From Mesorhizobium_L sp035547755 (GTDB lineage: Bacteria; Pseudomonadota; Alphaproteobacteria; Rhizobiales; Rhizobiaceae), in NCBI GenBank assembly GCA_035547755.1, contig DASZUG010000023.1:1-64000 (forward strand): DNA of 64,000 bases, given 5' to 3'. Positions 49,129-57,960 of the stretch are shown piece after piece. The notes under the pieces are model-generated. The model did not search any database, was not told where the DNA came from, and worked only from the letters and a program-made list of their open reading frames with translations. The position numbers and the translations under genes were made by a program. Position 1 is the first letter of the stretch, and each line of letters opens with the position of its first letter.

Positions 49129-50139
49129 ATGATCCCGCGTATCGACATCGCGCCGCTCTTTGATCCGGCATCCAGGGAAAGGGAGAGAACGGACCGCACC
49201 ATCATGGAGGCGGCATCGGGCATAGGCTTCATGACGGTCATCGGCTTTCCCGGCGCGGAAAGCCTTGTCGCCGATCGCCGTGCTAAGTTGTTGAGCATTT
49301 TTTCACTGCCTGAGGAGGAAAAGAGGAAACTCTGGCGGTGGAATTTCGACAACAGCAAACCGAACGTCTATCGCGGCTGGTATCCCGTGCAGCAGGGAAC
49401 CGCGTCGCACAAGGAAGGCATCGACATGGGGCCGGACATCGTCCGTGGGGTTTCCTCGGTCGATCCCAGCGATCCCTTGCGCGAGGCGACACCGCTCCCT
49501 CGGGAGGAACTGGTTCCAGGCTGGCGCGAGGCCGTTGCGGCCTATTACCGCGCGATGGAAGAGACAGGCGCCGGCATCATGCGGTCGGTCGCGCGTGGCC
49601 TCGGCCTCCACGAGGCGGTCTTCGATCCGGCCTTCGCCAATGGCATCTCGACGCTTCGGCTGACCCGATATCCGCCGCGCAGCGAAGAATGCAGGGAGGC
49701 GGATAGAGCCGACGCGTCGGGCGGAGAGGAACGCAGGAAGCTTGTCGGCGGGGCGCATGTCGATTCCGGTTTTGTCACCCTTCTTGCCCAGAATGGCGTT
49801 GAGGGCCTTCAGGCGGAAGACCGGACAGGTCGATGGATCGATGTGCCGCCGCAGGATGGAACGCTTGCAATCAATTTCGGCAAGCTGCTCGAGCGCTGGA
49901 CGGGCGGCCGTATTCGCGCCACCCTGCATCGTGTGATCGCGCCCGGACGCGAGCGGTTTTCGATCCCGTTCTTCTACGAACCGGCGGCGGAAGCCGAGAT
50001 CGCCCCGCTTCCCCTGGCGGGCGCGGAAGCGTTCGAGCCATTCCTCTATGGCGATTATCTCTGGGACGTGGCGACCAATTTCGTCGAGCAGCGGGGCATT
50101 CGTCATCTGCGCCAGCCGCGGCGAAGCAGCGGATCCTGA
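49129..50139 (+). CDS. isopenicillin-N-synthase-like 2OG-Fe(II) oxygenase
   Basis: A 336-residue non-haem iron dioxygenase of the isopenicillin N synthase/2OG family. The iron facial triad is His210 and Asp212 (GGAHVDSGF) and His267 (LHRVIA), with 2-oxoglutarate-binding Arg276 in RFSIPFF. The N-terminal DIOX_N-type segment includes GFMTVIGF. It is the third gene of the 46999-50139 row. It should hydroxylate or desaturate a small metabolite; substrate unknown. Confidence 0.87.
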   Translation: MIPRIDIAPLFDPASRERERTDRTIMEAASGIGFMTVIGFPGAESLVADRRAKLLSIFSLPEEEKRKLWRWNFDNSKPNVYRGWYPVQQGTASHKEGIDMGPDIVRGVSSVDPSDPLREATPLPREELVPGWREAVAAYYRAMEETGAGIMRSVARGLGLHEAVFDPAFANGISTLRLTRYPPRSEECREADRADASGGEERRKLVGGAHVDSGFVTLLAQNGVEGLQAEDRTGRWIDVPPQDGTLAINFGKLLERWTGGRIRATLHRVIAPGRERFSIPFFYEPAAEAEIAPLPLAGAEAFEPFLYGDYLWDVATNFVEQRGIRHLRQPRRSSGS

Positions 50140-50206
50140 ATACTTCCCATCCGCCTGCCGCGGCCGCGAATGCTTAAGAAAGCGTTGCTCCGCCTCTTAT
50201 GATGCA

Positions 50207-50221
50207 ATGCACAATTTGCAT
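50207..50221. promoter_or_regulatory. T-N11-A dyad upstream of the DUF1127 gene
   Basis: ATGCA-CAATT-TGCAT is a perfect 5-bp inverted repeat, containing T-N11-A, the LysR-type box geometry. More TGCAT/ATGCA units follow (50219-50234). It lies about 110 bp upstream of the DUF1127 start. DUF1127 genes in Brucella and Agrobacterium are controlled by the LysR regulator VtlR, so a regulator of that type is a plausible ligand. Confidence 0.4.
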
Positions 50222-50329
50222 GCATGCCATGCAACCATGTGCATTCACAAAAGGCAAAATGATCGCCATTTAAGCACCGCTACAAGAGATTTGTGCACCG
50301 CAACAAGACACGACCTATGGAGGGTCAAA

Positions 50330-50470
50330 ATGAACCTGTTCCGCAATTACCGTAACTGGCGCCGTTATCGTCAGACCATCAGCGAGCTTAGCCGCCTTTC
50401 GAACCGCGAGCTCAACGACATGGGCATCAGCCGTGGTGACATCCCGGCCGTGGCGAAGTCCACCTTCTAA
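50330..50470 (+). CDS. DUF1127 small protein
   Basis: A 46-residue, arginine-rich protein: MNLFRNYRNWRRYRQTI then SELSRLSNRELNDMGISRGDI, the family signature. DUF1127 proteins bind RNA or affect small-RNA stability and phosphate/carbon physiology in some alphaproteobacteria (for example CcaF1 in Rhodobacter, next to CcsR small RNAs). The ATG has GGAGGGTCAAA upstream. An intrinsic terminator follows at 50538. It is monocistronic. Confidence 0.9.
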   Translation: MNLFRNYRNWRRYRQTISELSRLSNRELNDMGISRGDIPAVAKSTF

Positions 50471-50537
50471 CGCTCATTCAGTAGTAGGCGGGCCTAGCGC
50501 CTGCCGGTCCGGCCAGCACGAGCATGGCCGACTTGCC

Positions 50538-50572
50538 AAAACCCGCCGCCCCAACGGCGGGTTTTGTTTTGC
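50538..50572 (+). terminator. intrinsic terminator after the DUF1127 gene
   Basis: AAAACCCGCCG pairs with CGGCGGGTTTT (11 bp, loop CCCCAA) and is followed by TTTTG-TTTTG-type T-rich bases to 50570. The flanking A- and T-runs make it bidirectional, so it could also terminate the convergent uup transcript. Confidence 0.85.
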
Positions 50573-50616
50573 GTAAAAGCAGGTGTCCTGGCGGACCAAT
50601 GGGCGATGGATGTGGC

Positions 50617-52428
50617 TCAGCCTTCCAGTTCTTCCCGCAGCATTTCGAGTTCCAGCCACTCTTCTTCCATTATCGCCAGAGCCTCCCGTTCCCGGTTGAG
50701 CCTGGCCGACAGTTCGCCGAAGGCCTTCGCGTCTCGCTGGTAAAGGCCGGGATCGGCCAGTTTCGCTTCGAGGCTGGCGATAGATGCCGAAGCCCCTTCG
50801 ATTTTGCCCGGTAGCGTATCGAGGGCGAATTTCTGCTTATAGGACAGCTTTTTCGCGGTTTGTCGGGGCGGAACCGCCGGAGCGGCGGGGCTGTCCCCGT
50901 TGTCTGAAGCCTTTTTCGGCGGCGTGCGCGCGGTGAAATTCCGGCTTCCACGCTGCGCCAGCATATCGGTGTAGCCGCCGGCATACTCGACCCAGCGGCC
51001 CCCATTCTCTGGCACGATCACACTTGTCACGGTGCGGTCGAGGAAGTCGCGGTCATGGCTGACGAGGATGACCGTCCCGGCGAAGCCGGCAACCATCTCC
51101 TGCAAAAGATCGAGCGTCTCCATATCGAGATCGTTCGTCGGCTCGTCGAGGACGAGAAGGTTGGCCGGCCGGGAAAGGACGCGCGCCAGGATGAGGCGCG
51201 CCCGCTCACCGCCGGAAAGCTCGCGCACCGGCGTGCGGGCCTGTTCCGGCTTGAACAGGAATTCCTTCATCCATGACACGACATGGCGTTCCTCGCCATT
51301 GACGAGCAGGGTTTCGCCGCGGCCGTCCGTGAGGAAGTGGGCGAGCGTTTCCGCCGGATCGAGGTCCCGCTTCTGGTCGAGCGAGGCGATTTCGAGGTTG
51401 ACGCCGAGACGGACCGTGCCGGTGTCGGGCTGAAGACCGCCGGTCAGCATCTTCAGAAGCGTTGTCTTGCCGGCGCCGTTCGGTCCGATAAGTCCGACAC
51501 GGTCGCCGCGGTTGATACGGATCGAGAAATCCCGCACCACCTCGTTGCCACTGAACTGTTTCGAGATCGACTTCGCCTCGATCACGAGCTTGCCGGATTC
51601 CGCAGCGTCGCCGGCGGCGAGGTTGGCGACGCCTTCGGCACGCCTGTGGGAACGGAATTCGCGCCGCATCGCCTGCAATTCGCCGAGGCGGCGCATATTG
51701 CGCTTGCGCCGCGCCGTCACCCCATAGCGCAGCCAATGCTCTTCGCGCACGATCTGCCGTCCGAGCTTGTGCTGCTCGCGCTCTTCCTCCTCCAGCACCT
51801 GGTCGCGCCATTCCTCGAAATGAGCGAAACCCTTGTCGAGCCGCCGCGCCACTCCACGGTCGAGCCAGACGGTCGCCCTGGAAACGCGCTCGAGGAAACG
51901 TCGGTCGTGCGAAATCAGGACGATCGCGGCCTGGGAGCGGCCAAGCTCATCCTCCAGCCATTCGATGGCGGCGAGATCGAGATGGTTGGTCGGCTCGTCC
52001 AGAAGCAATATGTCAGGCTCCGGAGCAAGCGCGCGCGCCAGCGCCGCGCGGCGGGATTCGCCGCCTGAAAGCGACGACGGGTCTTCCTCGCCCGTCAACC
52101 CGAGATGGTCGAGAAGATAGGTCACGCGGTGCGGGTCGTCACCTGGTCCCAGGCCGGCTTCAGCATAGGCTCTTGCCGTGGCGAAGCCTTCCATGTCCGG
52201 CGCTTGCGGCAGATAACGCAATGTCGCGGTCGGTTGCCTGAAAACCTCTCCGTCCTGTGGTTCGACCAGATCGGCCGCGATTTTCAACAGCGTCGATTTT
52301 CCCGACCCGTTTCGGCCGACGAGAGCGATCCTGTCTCCGGCCGAAACCGAGAGAGCGGCGCCGTCGAGAAGCGGTGCGCCGCCGAAGGTCAGTTTGATGT
52401 CGTCGAGACGAAGGAGTGGGGGAGGCAT
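50617..52428 (-). CDS. uup: ABC-F ATPase (Uup type)
   Basis: A 603-residue soluble protein with two ABC domains and no membrane spans. Walker A motifs are GRNGSGKST near residue 39 and GPNGAGKTT near 335; both LSGGE signatures and DEPTN Walker B motifs (DEPTNHLD, DEPTNDLD) are intact. The C-terminal 90 residues form a coiled-coil ABC_tran_CTD (residues 515-603) characteristic of Uup, implicated in ribosome function and transposon-excision precision. The ATG at 52428 gives the standard N-terminus. The TPK gene ends 25 bp upstream. Confidence 0.9.
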   Translation of the reverse strand: MPPPLLRLDDIKLTFGGAPLLDGAALSVSAGDRIALVGRNGSGKSTLLKIAADLVEPQDGEVFRQPTATLRYLPQAPDMEGFATARAYAEAGLGPGDDPHRVTYLLDHLGLTGEEDPSSLSGGESRRAALARALAPEPDILLLDEPTNHLDLAAIEWLEDELGRSQAAIVLISHDRRFLERVSRATVWLDRGVARRLDKGFAHFEEWRDQVLEEEEREQHKLGRQIVREEHWLRYGVTARRKRNMRRLGELQAMRREFRSHRRAEGVANLAAGDAAESGKLVIEAKSISKQFSGNEVVRDFSIRINRGDRVGLIGPNGAGKTTLLKMLTGGLQPDTGTVRLGVNLEIASLDQKRDLDPAETLAHFLTDGRGETLLVNGEERHVVSWMKEFLFKPEQARTPVRELSGGERARLILARVLSRPANLLVLDEPTNDLDMETLDLLQEMVAGFAGTVILVSHDRDFLDRTVTSVIVPENGGRWVEYAGGYTDMLAQRGSRNFTARTPPKKASDNGDSPAAPAVPPRQTAKKLSYKQKFALDTLPGKIEGASASIASLEAKLADPGLYQRDAKAFGELSARLNREREALAIMEEEWLELEMLREELEG

Positions 52429-52453
52429 GGACCGGATCAGACAATGAAAGCGG

Positions 52454-53095
52454 CTATTTGGCGACGATCTGCACAAGAAGCAAGGCACGCCCTTTGCCGA
52501 GCCGGATGCTGAATCCGTCCTCGACGACATTCGAGAGCGTCTGCGAAGAGCCAAAGGGCACGCCGACGTGGTCGAGCGGCCAGCGGGCGCCTTCCACCGT
52601 CAAATCCTGCAATTCGGAAAAAGGCAGGACGCTGAAGAGCGTTTTTTCGGGAAAACGTTCGGACAGCGCCTTTCTGCCGGTCGGGACCGGCCATCCCTCC
52701 TGGGCGCCGCTGGTGAGGAAGACGGACAGGCCTTGTTCCGCGAGCCGCAGGGCGAGCGTCAAATGAAGGAAGGCATGATCTACCCTCGCTCCGCCGAAAG
52801 CACCGCAAAGCACAAGCGATGTCGCCCCGCGCTCGATGGCGGCATCGACTGCGATCTCGCCATCGGTCTTGTCCTTCTCCGGCGGGAAGGTCAGGCGCGG
52901 AATTCCAGCGTGGCGCGTCGCATGCTCCTGGCTGGCCGAATCGAAATCGCCGACCCACAATTCGGGCCTGAGGCCGAGCGTGCCGGCATGGCCGATGCCC
53001 GAATCGGCGGCAATGACCCGCGTCCCGGCAATCTGGTTCGCCAGCCGCGGCGTCGGGACAAGGTCGCCGCCGAGAAGGATCGTAAAAATGTTCAT
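52454..53095 (-). CDS. thiamine diphosphokinase
   Basis: A 213-residue kinase that pyrophosphorylates thiamine to TPP. Conserved elements are ILLGGDLVPTPRL, ADSGIGHAGTLGLRPELWVGDFDS (nucleotide/thiamine site), PPEKDKTDGEIAVDAAI and LCGAFGGARVDHAFLHL. The C-terminal beta-sandwich ends LGKGRALLLVQIVAK. It precedes uup by 25 bp. It may complement the ThiE-like protein at 3162, but the genes are unlinked. Confidence 0.88.
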   Translation of the reverse strand: MNIFTILLGGDLVPTPRLANQIAGTRVIAADSGIGHAGTLGLRPELWVGDFDSASQEHATRHAGIPRLTFPPEKDKTDGEIAVDAAIERGATSLVLCGAFGGARVDHAFLHLTLALRLAEQGLSVFLTSGAQEGWPVPTGRKALSERFPEKTLFSVLPFSELQDLTVEGARWPLDHVGVPFGSSQTLSNVVEDGFSIRLGKGRALLLVQIVAK

Positions 53096-53435
53096 TCCAA
53101 TGGCATTAGCATGGCGCAGCGACAATGACAGCAGACTGCGGCGTCGGAATGCATGGATGTTCGGTGCGGAAGTCCGGACATGCCCGGATTGGATGTCCGA
53201 ACCGACATTCCGCCGCAATCGCCAGTTTTCTGCCGTGAGCAGGGAACAGCTTGCTTCACGAAACGTTGCTTGCCTGCTGCCATAATTTACGCGCAATGCT
53301 CCCTTGCTGGATTCGCATCCTTCTTGTGTCGCGGGACGGAGTATGGAAAGGGACCGCCGAGGCGGATCGAGGGACAGGCGGCAGGGACCGTCTTATTGAT
53401 TCTGGAAGGAATTCGTTCTGCGCGAAAAACGGGTG
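53096..53435. other. divergent gap between thiamine diphosphokinase and M48 protease
   Basis: About 340 bp with no credible gene. At about 53180-53215 there is an inverted repeat TCCGGACAT ... ATGTCCGA that could form a hairpin or operator. It shows no recognisable TPP (thi-box) element for the kinase gene. Confidence 0.45.
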
Positions 53436-54935
53436 ATGTTCGAGGCCGTGCGGCGGGGTTTTGGGAGTCTCGGCGAATGCTGCCTGTGGCTTGTGCTTTC
53501 GCTTGCCCTGACCGCTGCCGGCTGCCAGTCGATCGATCCCTCGATGGGCGACCCGGAGGCTTTTACGCCCTCGAGCCATCCGGTGACCGTCGACAACGTC
53601 TCGCGCGACAACAAGCTTATGGCGTTGGCAAAGGCGCAACATCCGCGCATTCTCAGCACCTATGGCGGCGAATATTCCAATCCGAAGCTCGAGCGCATGG
53701 TCGCCAAGGTGGTCGGCCGGCTGACGGTCGTCTCGGATAACCCGAACCAGACCTACCGGATTACGATCCTGAATTCGCCGAACGTCAATGCTTTCGCGCT
53801 GCCCGGCGGCTATGTCTATGTAACGCGCGGCCTTCTGGCGCTGGCCAACGATTCCGCCGAGCTTGCCGCGGTGATCGCGCATGAAATGGGCCATATAACC
53901 GCCAATCACGGCCTGCTAAGGCAGGAAAGAGAGCGGGAGGAACTTCTCGCGTCCAAGGTGGTCAACACGGTTCTGGGCGGCAGCGCGGAAGCGAAGGCCG
54001 CCCTGATCCGGGGAAAGCTCAAGCTCGCGCAGTTTTCGCGCGACCAGGAATTACAGGCCGATGCAATCGGCATCCAGTCGATCGGGAAGGCGGGATTCGA
54101 TCCCTACGCGGCGGCCCGTTTCCTGAAGAGCATGCAGGCCTATGCAGACTTTCGCAACGTGTCGGGCGCCACAGACACAAGCCTCGATTTCCTGGCGACG
54201 CATCCGAGCACGCCGCAACGCGTCGCGCTTGCGGAGCAGCATGCCGCGGCCTTCGGGGCTCCCGGTGTCGGCACCCGCGATCGTGACGCCTTCCTCAAGG
54301 GCATTGACGGGATGCTTTTCGGTGACAAGCCGGAGGAAGGTTATGTCCGCGGCCGGACATTCCTGCATCCGGGACTCGGTATCGCCTTCACCGTGCCGGA
54401 AGGCTTTGTCATCGACAATACGGCAACTGCCGTTACTGCCACCGGTCCCGGCGAGCTTGCCGTGCGCTTCGACGGCCTTTCTCTCGACCGCAAGACTTCG
54501 CTGGTCGATTACATGAAGAGCGGCTGGGTCTCCGGCCTCGATAAATCAAGCATCCGCACCGCTACGGTTGGAGGACAGGAAGCCGCCATCGGCCGGGCGA
54601 AGGCCGGAAGCTGGCAATTCGACGTGACGGTGATCCGTTCGGGCGATCAGGTTTACAGGCTTTTGACGGCCGCGCCCCTTGCGAGCAACCAGCTGGAGCC
54701 GACTGCCCAGTCCGTGCGTGACAGTTTCAGAATGCTCACTCCCGCGGAGAAAGCCTCCCTCAAGCCGCTCGTTATCCGTGTCGTGACGGTCAGGCCGGGC
54801 GACACAGTCGGCACAATGGCCGCGATGATGCATGGCGTCGACCGCAAGCTCGATCTTTTCCGCGTGCTCAACGCACTCGGGCCCGGCTCCACCGTTTCGG
54901 CGGGAGACAAGGTGAAGATCGTGACGGAGAAATAG
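53436..54935 (+). CDS. M48 metalloprotease lipoprotein with LysM-like C-terminus
   Basis: A 499-residue lipoprotein (lipobox TAAGC, Cys30) with an M48 zinc protease domain. Metal ligands are His149 and His153 in HEMGH and Glu205 in QELQADAIG, so the site is complete (BepA/LoiP class). A second periplasmic region follows (about 300-430), and residues 448-495 resemble LysM (VVTVRPGDTVGTMAAMMH, GSTVSAGDKVKI), suggesting peptidoglycan association. It probably degrades misassembled envelope proteins. The GTG codon before the ATG is less likely as start. rpoH2 lies convergently 55 bp downstream. Confidence 0.88.
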   Translation: MFEAVRRGFGSLGECCLWLVLSLALTAAGCQSIDPSMGDPEAFTPSSHPVTVDNVSRDNKLMALAKAQHPRILSTYGGEYSNPKLERMVAKVVGRLTVVSDNPNQTYRITILNSPNVNAFALPGGYVYVTRGLLALANDSAELAAVIAHEMGHITANHGLLRQEREREELLASKVVNTVLGGSAEAKAALIRGKLKLAQFSRDQELQADAIGIQSIGKAGFDPYAAARFLKSMQAYADFRNVSGATDTSLDFLATHPSTPQRVALAEQHAAAFGAPGVGTRDRDAFLKGIDGMLFGDKPEEGYVRGRTFLHPGLGIAFTVPEGFVIDNTATAVTATGPGELAVRFDGLSLDRKTSLVDYMKSGWVSGLDKSSIRTATVGGQEAAIGRAKAGSWQFDVTVIRSGDQVYRLLTAAPLASNQLEPTAQSVRDSFRMLTPAEKASLKPLVIRVVTVRPGDTVGTMAAMMHGVDRKLDLFRVLNALGPGSTVSAGDKVKIVTEK

Positions 54936-54990
54936 CGCCCGGCTCAGGATTTAAGCCATTACTGCTCGCTGCAGGAAAGGTGCGGGCCTA

Positions 54991-55845
54991 CTACAAGGCC
55001 GCAAGTTCTGGGTTTTCCCGGATGAGGGCCGAGCGCAATTTTTCGATCGCCCTGTTTTCTATCTGGCGAACCCGCTCCTTCGAGATGCCGAGCCTCGCCC
55101 CCAGCGCTTCCAGCGTGGCGCCTTCTTCGCGCAACCGCCTCTCGCGGATGATACGGAGTTCCCGCTCGTTGAGAACGCCAAGCGCGGTATTCAGCCAGCC
55201 GGTCCGGCGCTCGATATCGATCGCTTCTCCTGCCACCTCGTCCGGCAGCGGATCGTCCGAGATGAGGAAATCCATCCTGTCGTTTCCCGAACCGTCATCT
55301 CCCAGCGGCGCGTTGAGAGAGGTATCGGATCCCGACAGCCTTGAATCCATCATGGCCACGTCCGCCTCGGAAACGCCGAGCGCCTGCGAAATCTCGCGGT
55401 AGATGGCAACGCCGGAAGGAGCGTCGCCCTGCGCCAGACGGGCGCGCAGGCGTCTTAGATTGAAAAAGAGCGCTTTCTGGGCGGAACTCGTGCCGCCCCT
55501 GACGATCGACCAGTTGCGTAGGATATAGTCCTGCATTGAGGCCCGGATCCACCACGTCGCATAGGTAGAAAAGCGCACCTCGCGCTCAGGTTCGAACCGC
55601 GCCGCCGCTTCCAGCAGACCGACATGACCTTCCTGGATGAGGTCGCTCATCGAGAGGCCGAAATAACGGAATTTCGAGGCCATTGCGATGACCAGCCTCA
55701 TATGGGCGGTCGCCATTTTGTGGAGCGCCTGCTGATCCCGGTTTTCCTTCCATCTGAGGGCGAGTTCGTGTTCTTCATCGCGTTCGAGATAGGGTGCCTT
55801 CATCGCCGCCCTGATCATCGTCCTTCTGGCGGAATCGTCGCTCAT
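54991..55845 (-). CDS. rpoH2: RNA polymerase sigma-32-type factor (RpoH2)
   Basis: A 284-residue RpoH-family sigma factor. Region 2 contains LRLVIAMASKFRYFGLSMSDLIQEGHVGLLEAAARFEPE and FSTYATWWIRASMQDYILRN; region 4 ends RLREEGATLEALGARLGISKERVRQIENRAIEKLR. Rhizobia encode two RpoH factors; RpoH2 has a role in oxidative and general stress. Position beside the fdxA-carD cluster fits the RpoH2 copy. The ATG at 55845 has AGGAGCAGTTTG SD. Confidence 0.9.
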   Translation of the reverse strand: MSDDSARRTMIRAAMKAPYLERDEEHELALRWKENRDQQALHKMATAHMRLVIAMASKFRYFGLSMSDLIQEGHVGLLEAAARFEPEREVRFSTYATWWIRASMQDYILRNWSIVRGGTSSAQKALFFNLRRLRARLAQGDAPSGVAIYREISQALGVSEADVAMMDSRLSGSDTSLNAPLGDDGSGNDRMDFLISDDPLPDEVAGEAIDIERRTGWLNTALGVLNERELRIIRERRLREEGATLEALGARLGISKERVRQIENRAIEKLRSALIRENPELAAL

Positions 55846-56100
55846 CAAACTGCTCCTGACCGGGCCCCTCAGACCGCTTCTGTCCCGGACGATGTGTGGC
55901 ACGAAATGCGTATTCTCCGGACCCGGTCCGCCAGCCGTGAAGCGCGCGAACCGATTGGATGAAACGCAGTCGCCGCCCGGTTGTTCCATGACAGAAAGGT
56001 GAACGACGGAGGCAGGAATTGCGACGAATAGCGCAAGCGGATCAACGGATCGGCCATCGCTGCTTTCGGCGGTCATTCATCGAGCGACAGCTCGAGCAAT
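55846..56100. other. rpoH2 upstream noncoding region
   Basis: About 255 bp, with no gene; it should contain rpoH2 promoter elements. Nothing distinctive found, apart from the carD terminator just beyond. Confidence 0.4.
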
Positions 56101-56136
56101 TACCAAAAAAAGAAACCCGGCCTTGGGGGCCGGGTT
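56101..56136 (-). terminator. intrinsic terminator of carD
   Basis: Plus-strand AACCCGGCC (56114-56122) pairs with GGCCGGGTT (56128-56136). Read on the minus strand the stem is followed by TTTCTTTTTTTGG, a strong T-run, so it terminates carD transcription (carD ends at 56204). Confidence 0.85.
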
Positions 56137-56144
56137 GCTACCGG

Positions 56145-56180
56145 AGCATGATGCGATCAGGTTGAATCGCATCTTGCTCC
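56145..56180. repeat. RIME-like repeat, short copy 2
   Basis: A 36-bp palindrome AGCATGATGCGATCAGG ... CGCATCTTGCTCC, matching the first palindrome of the 34106 element with a few changes. It lies between the carD stop and its terminator; the second palindrome is absent. Confidence 0.7.
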
Positions 56181-56203
56181 GCTCCTGGCGGAGCAGAAAT
56201 AGA

Positions 56204-56776
56204 TCAGGCCGCTTCTTCCTGCTCGGTTTCCTCATTGTCCGCCTTGGCGGCGCGGCGCGGTCCTTTGTTGAGATTCGTCTCGATCAGCCGGACGGCCTCT
56301 GTCTCGGACATGCGGTTCACCGCGGCGATCTCACGCGCCATGCGATCGAGAGCGGCTTCGTAGAGCTGGCGCTCCGAATAGGATTGCTCGGGCTGGTTCT
56401 CGGCCCGATAAAGATCGCGCACCACCTCCGAAATCGAAATCAGGTCGCCGGAATTGATCTTGGCGTCGTATTCCTGCGCGCGGCGGGACCACATGGTCCG
56501 CTTGATGCGCGCGCGCCCCTGAACGACCCTGAGCGCCCGATCGACATAATCGGTCTCGGAGAGCTTGCGCATGCCGATAGCGGTCGCCTTGGCGACAGGA
56601 ACCTTGAGGCGCATCTTGTCCTTCTGGAAGTCGATGACGAACAGTTCCAGCTTGTGGCCCGCAACCTCCTGTTCCTCGATCGCGTTGATCTGGCCAACGC
56701 CATGCGCCGGGTAAACGATGAACTCGCCCGTCTTGAAACCGTGACGCTGTGCCGACTTTTTCTGCTGGTTCACCAT
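56204..56776 (-). CDS. carD: CarD family transcriptional regulator
   Basis: A 190-residue RNA-polymerase-binding protein. The RID domain is at the N-terminus (FKTGEFIVYPAHGVGQINAIEEQEV, VIDFQKDKMRLKVP), and the helical C-terminal domain includes LDRMAREIAAVNRMSETEAVRLIETNL. CarD stabilises open promoter complexes, especially at rRNA promoters. The carD-fdxA order is conserved in rhizobia. A sulfotransferase gene lies between it and fdxA in this window. The last 15 residues are acidic (EETEQEEAA). Confidence 0.92.
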   Translation of the reverse strand: MVNQQKKSAQRHGFKTGEFIVYPAHGVGQINAIEEQEVAGHKLELFVIDFQKDKMRLKVPVAKATAIGMRKLSETDYVDRALRVVQGRARIKRTMWSRRAQEYDAKINSGDLISISEVVRDLYRAENQPEQSYSERQLYEAALDRMAREIAAVNRMSETEAVRLIETNLNKGPRRAAKADNEETEQEEAA

Positions 56777-57198
56777 ACGCCTTCAACTCCTGTTTTGTTT
56801 CCGGCAGCTTCGCCGGCTTCTGGCGTGGCGGGCGACGTCAAGGACGTTCCGCGCCTGTTGTCGCCGAGCAGCTTCGTCGCCTCGATCAGATTCTGACCGA
56901 TACAGGAACAATACACACGACCTGCTCCCGTCTCATCCGAAGTTTTCGTTCGCATCCAAGCCAATGGCCGCAAGGCAAAACCGATATCGCGCCCAAGTCG
57001 CCCCGGGCTGTGATCTGGATTTGCCTTCAATGATGGAACGCAATTGCGCCTTTGGATGATATGTAGCGTCGGCAACGCCCGACTATTGCTCACATGTAAC
57101 ATAAAAACCGGCAAGAATCAAGAATTTGCCGCATTCGCGAAGAAGGGAGGGAAATTCCCATCCCGGATAAAGCCGCCCTTCGGCTCTCGCTCCGGCCC
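56777..57198. other. gap between carD and the sulfotransferase gene
   Basis: About 420 bp without a convincing gene. The stretch nearest carD is GC-rich, and around 57080-57125 it becomes AT-rich and could carry the carD promoter. A short reading frame upstream of carD on the minus strand (to 57114) lacks an SD and family resemblance. Confidence 0.5.
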
Positions 57199-57960
57199 CT
57201 AACCGATCCCGAAAACCTGCTTCAACAGATTGGGCCGGGGCTTTGTCGTGAACGGGAAATGATATTCTTCCGTCCGGCGCGTTTCATGCAGGAAACGCTC
57301 GCGCCATCTCTCATTGATCTCGTTGCGTTGCACTTTCATCCTTGCGGCGGCGGCAGGAAGCCCGTGCCTTATCGGCACGCCCACCATCCCGCCGATCGAT
57401 CTCAAATGAGGCATCGGATCGGGAGCGAAGTCCTCATAACACAAGCGAAACGGCTCTATGCCGGCCTTTGCGAAATAGTTGCGCCAGGCCGCATCCTCGT
57501 CCGCAATACGCCCCATCAGCGCCCCGATCTGCTGACGGTCGTAAGCGGGTTGCGAGGAAGCCTGACTTTCATAAGAGCGAAATTTCTTGGTTTGCTTCGC
57601 GAGGGCGAAAGAGATTGCCTGGCCGAGGAGATCACGCCGAAAGATCCAGACGAAACGGACCCCCGGAAAATGGTTCAGGAAATCGCCTTGCCGGGCAGCA
57701 AATTCGAAATGCCTGAGGAACAGCTTGAAGGAACAGACGCCGTTTTCGGTCGTTCCCTGCGTCTTGGCGAGAGCGACCCGTGACAAAATGTCATCCGTCG
57801 CGATGCCGCTCCTCTCCGCTTCGGCGAGGGGATCGGCGTGGTTGCCGCGACGCTTCTTGTCGAGCACGCGGCGAAAATATTCGTCGGGGTTTCCGAGCGA
57901 GCCGGTGGCGGCCATCATCCGACACAGGAATGTCGAACCGGAGCGATGGGTGCCGACCAC
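57199..57960 (-). CDS. Stf0-family sulfotransferase
   Basis: A putative PAPS-dependent sulfotransferase of the Stf0/NodH/LpsS type. The 5'-phosphosulfate loop GTHRSGSTFLCRMMAATG is at the N-terminus, followed by GNPDEYF, FVWIFRRDLLGQAISFALA (3'-phosphate motif) and LCYEDFAPDP. The GTG at 57960 gives 253 residues, but the first beta strand (STIVVVGTHRSGS) would be truncated. The reading frame continues upstream without a stop to the TGA of fdxA at 58018, suggesting a non-canonical ATT/ATC start there. In Stf0-type families substrates are trehalose, Nod factor or lipopolysaccharide sugars. It separates fdxA from carD. Confidence 0.8.
   Translation of the reverse strand: MVGTHRSGSTFLCRMMAATGSLGNPDEYFRRVLDKKRRGNHADPLAEAERSGIATDDILSRVALAKTQGTTENGVCSFKLFLRHFEFAARQGDFLNHFPGVRFVWIFRRDLLGQAISFALAKQTKKFRSYESQASSQPAYDRQQIGALMGRIADEDAAWRNYFAKAGIEPFRLCYEDFAPDPMPHLRSIGGMVGVPIRHGLPAAAARMKVQRNEINERWRERFLHETRRTEEYHFPFTTKPRPNLLKQVFGIG

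Noticed and set aside
56770..57114. A 114-codon minus-strand frame just upstream of carD.
   Set aside because: No SD or motif; covers the AT-rich putative carD promoter.
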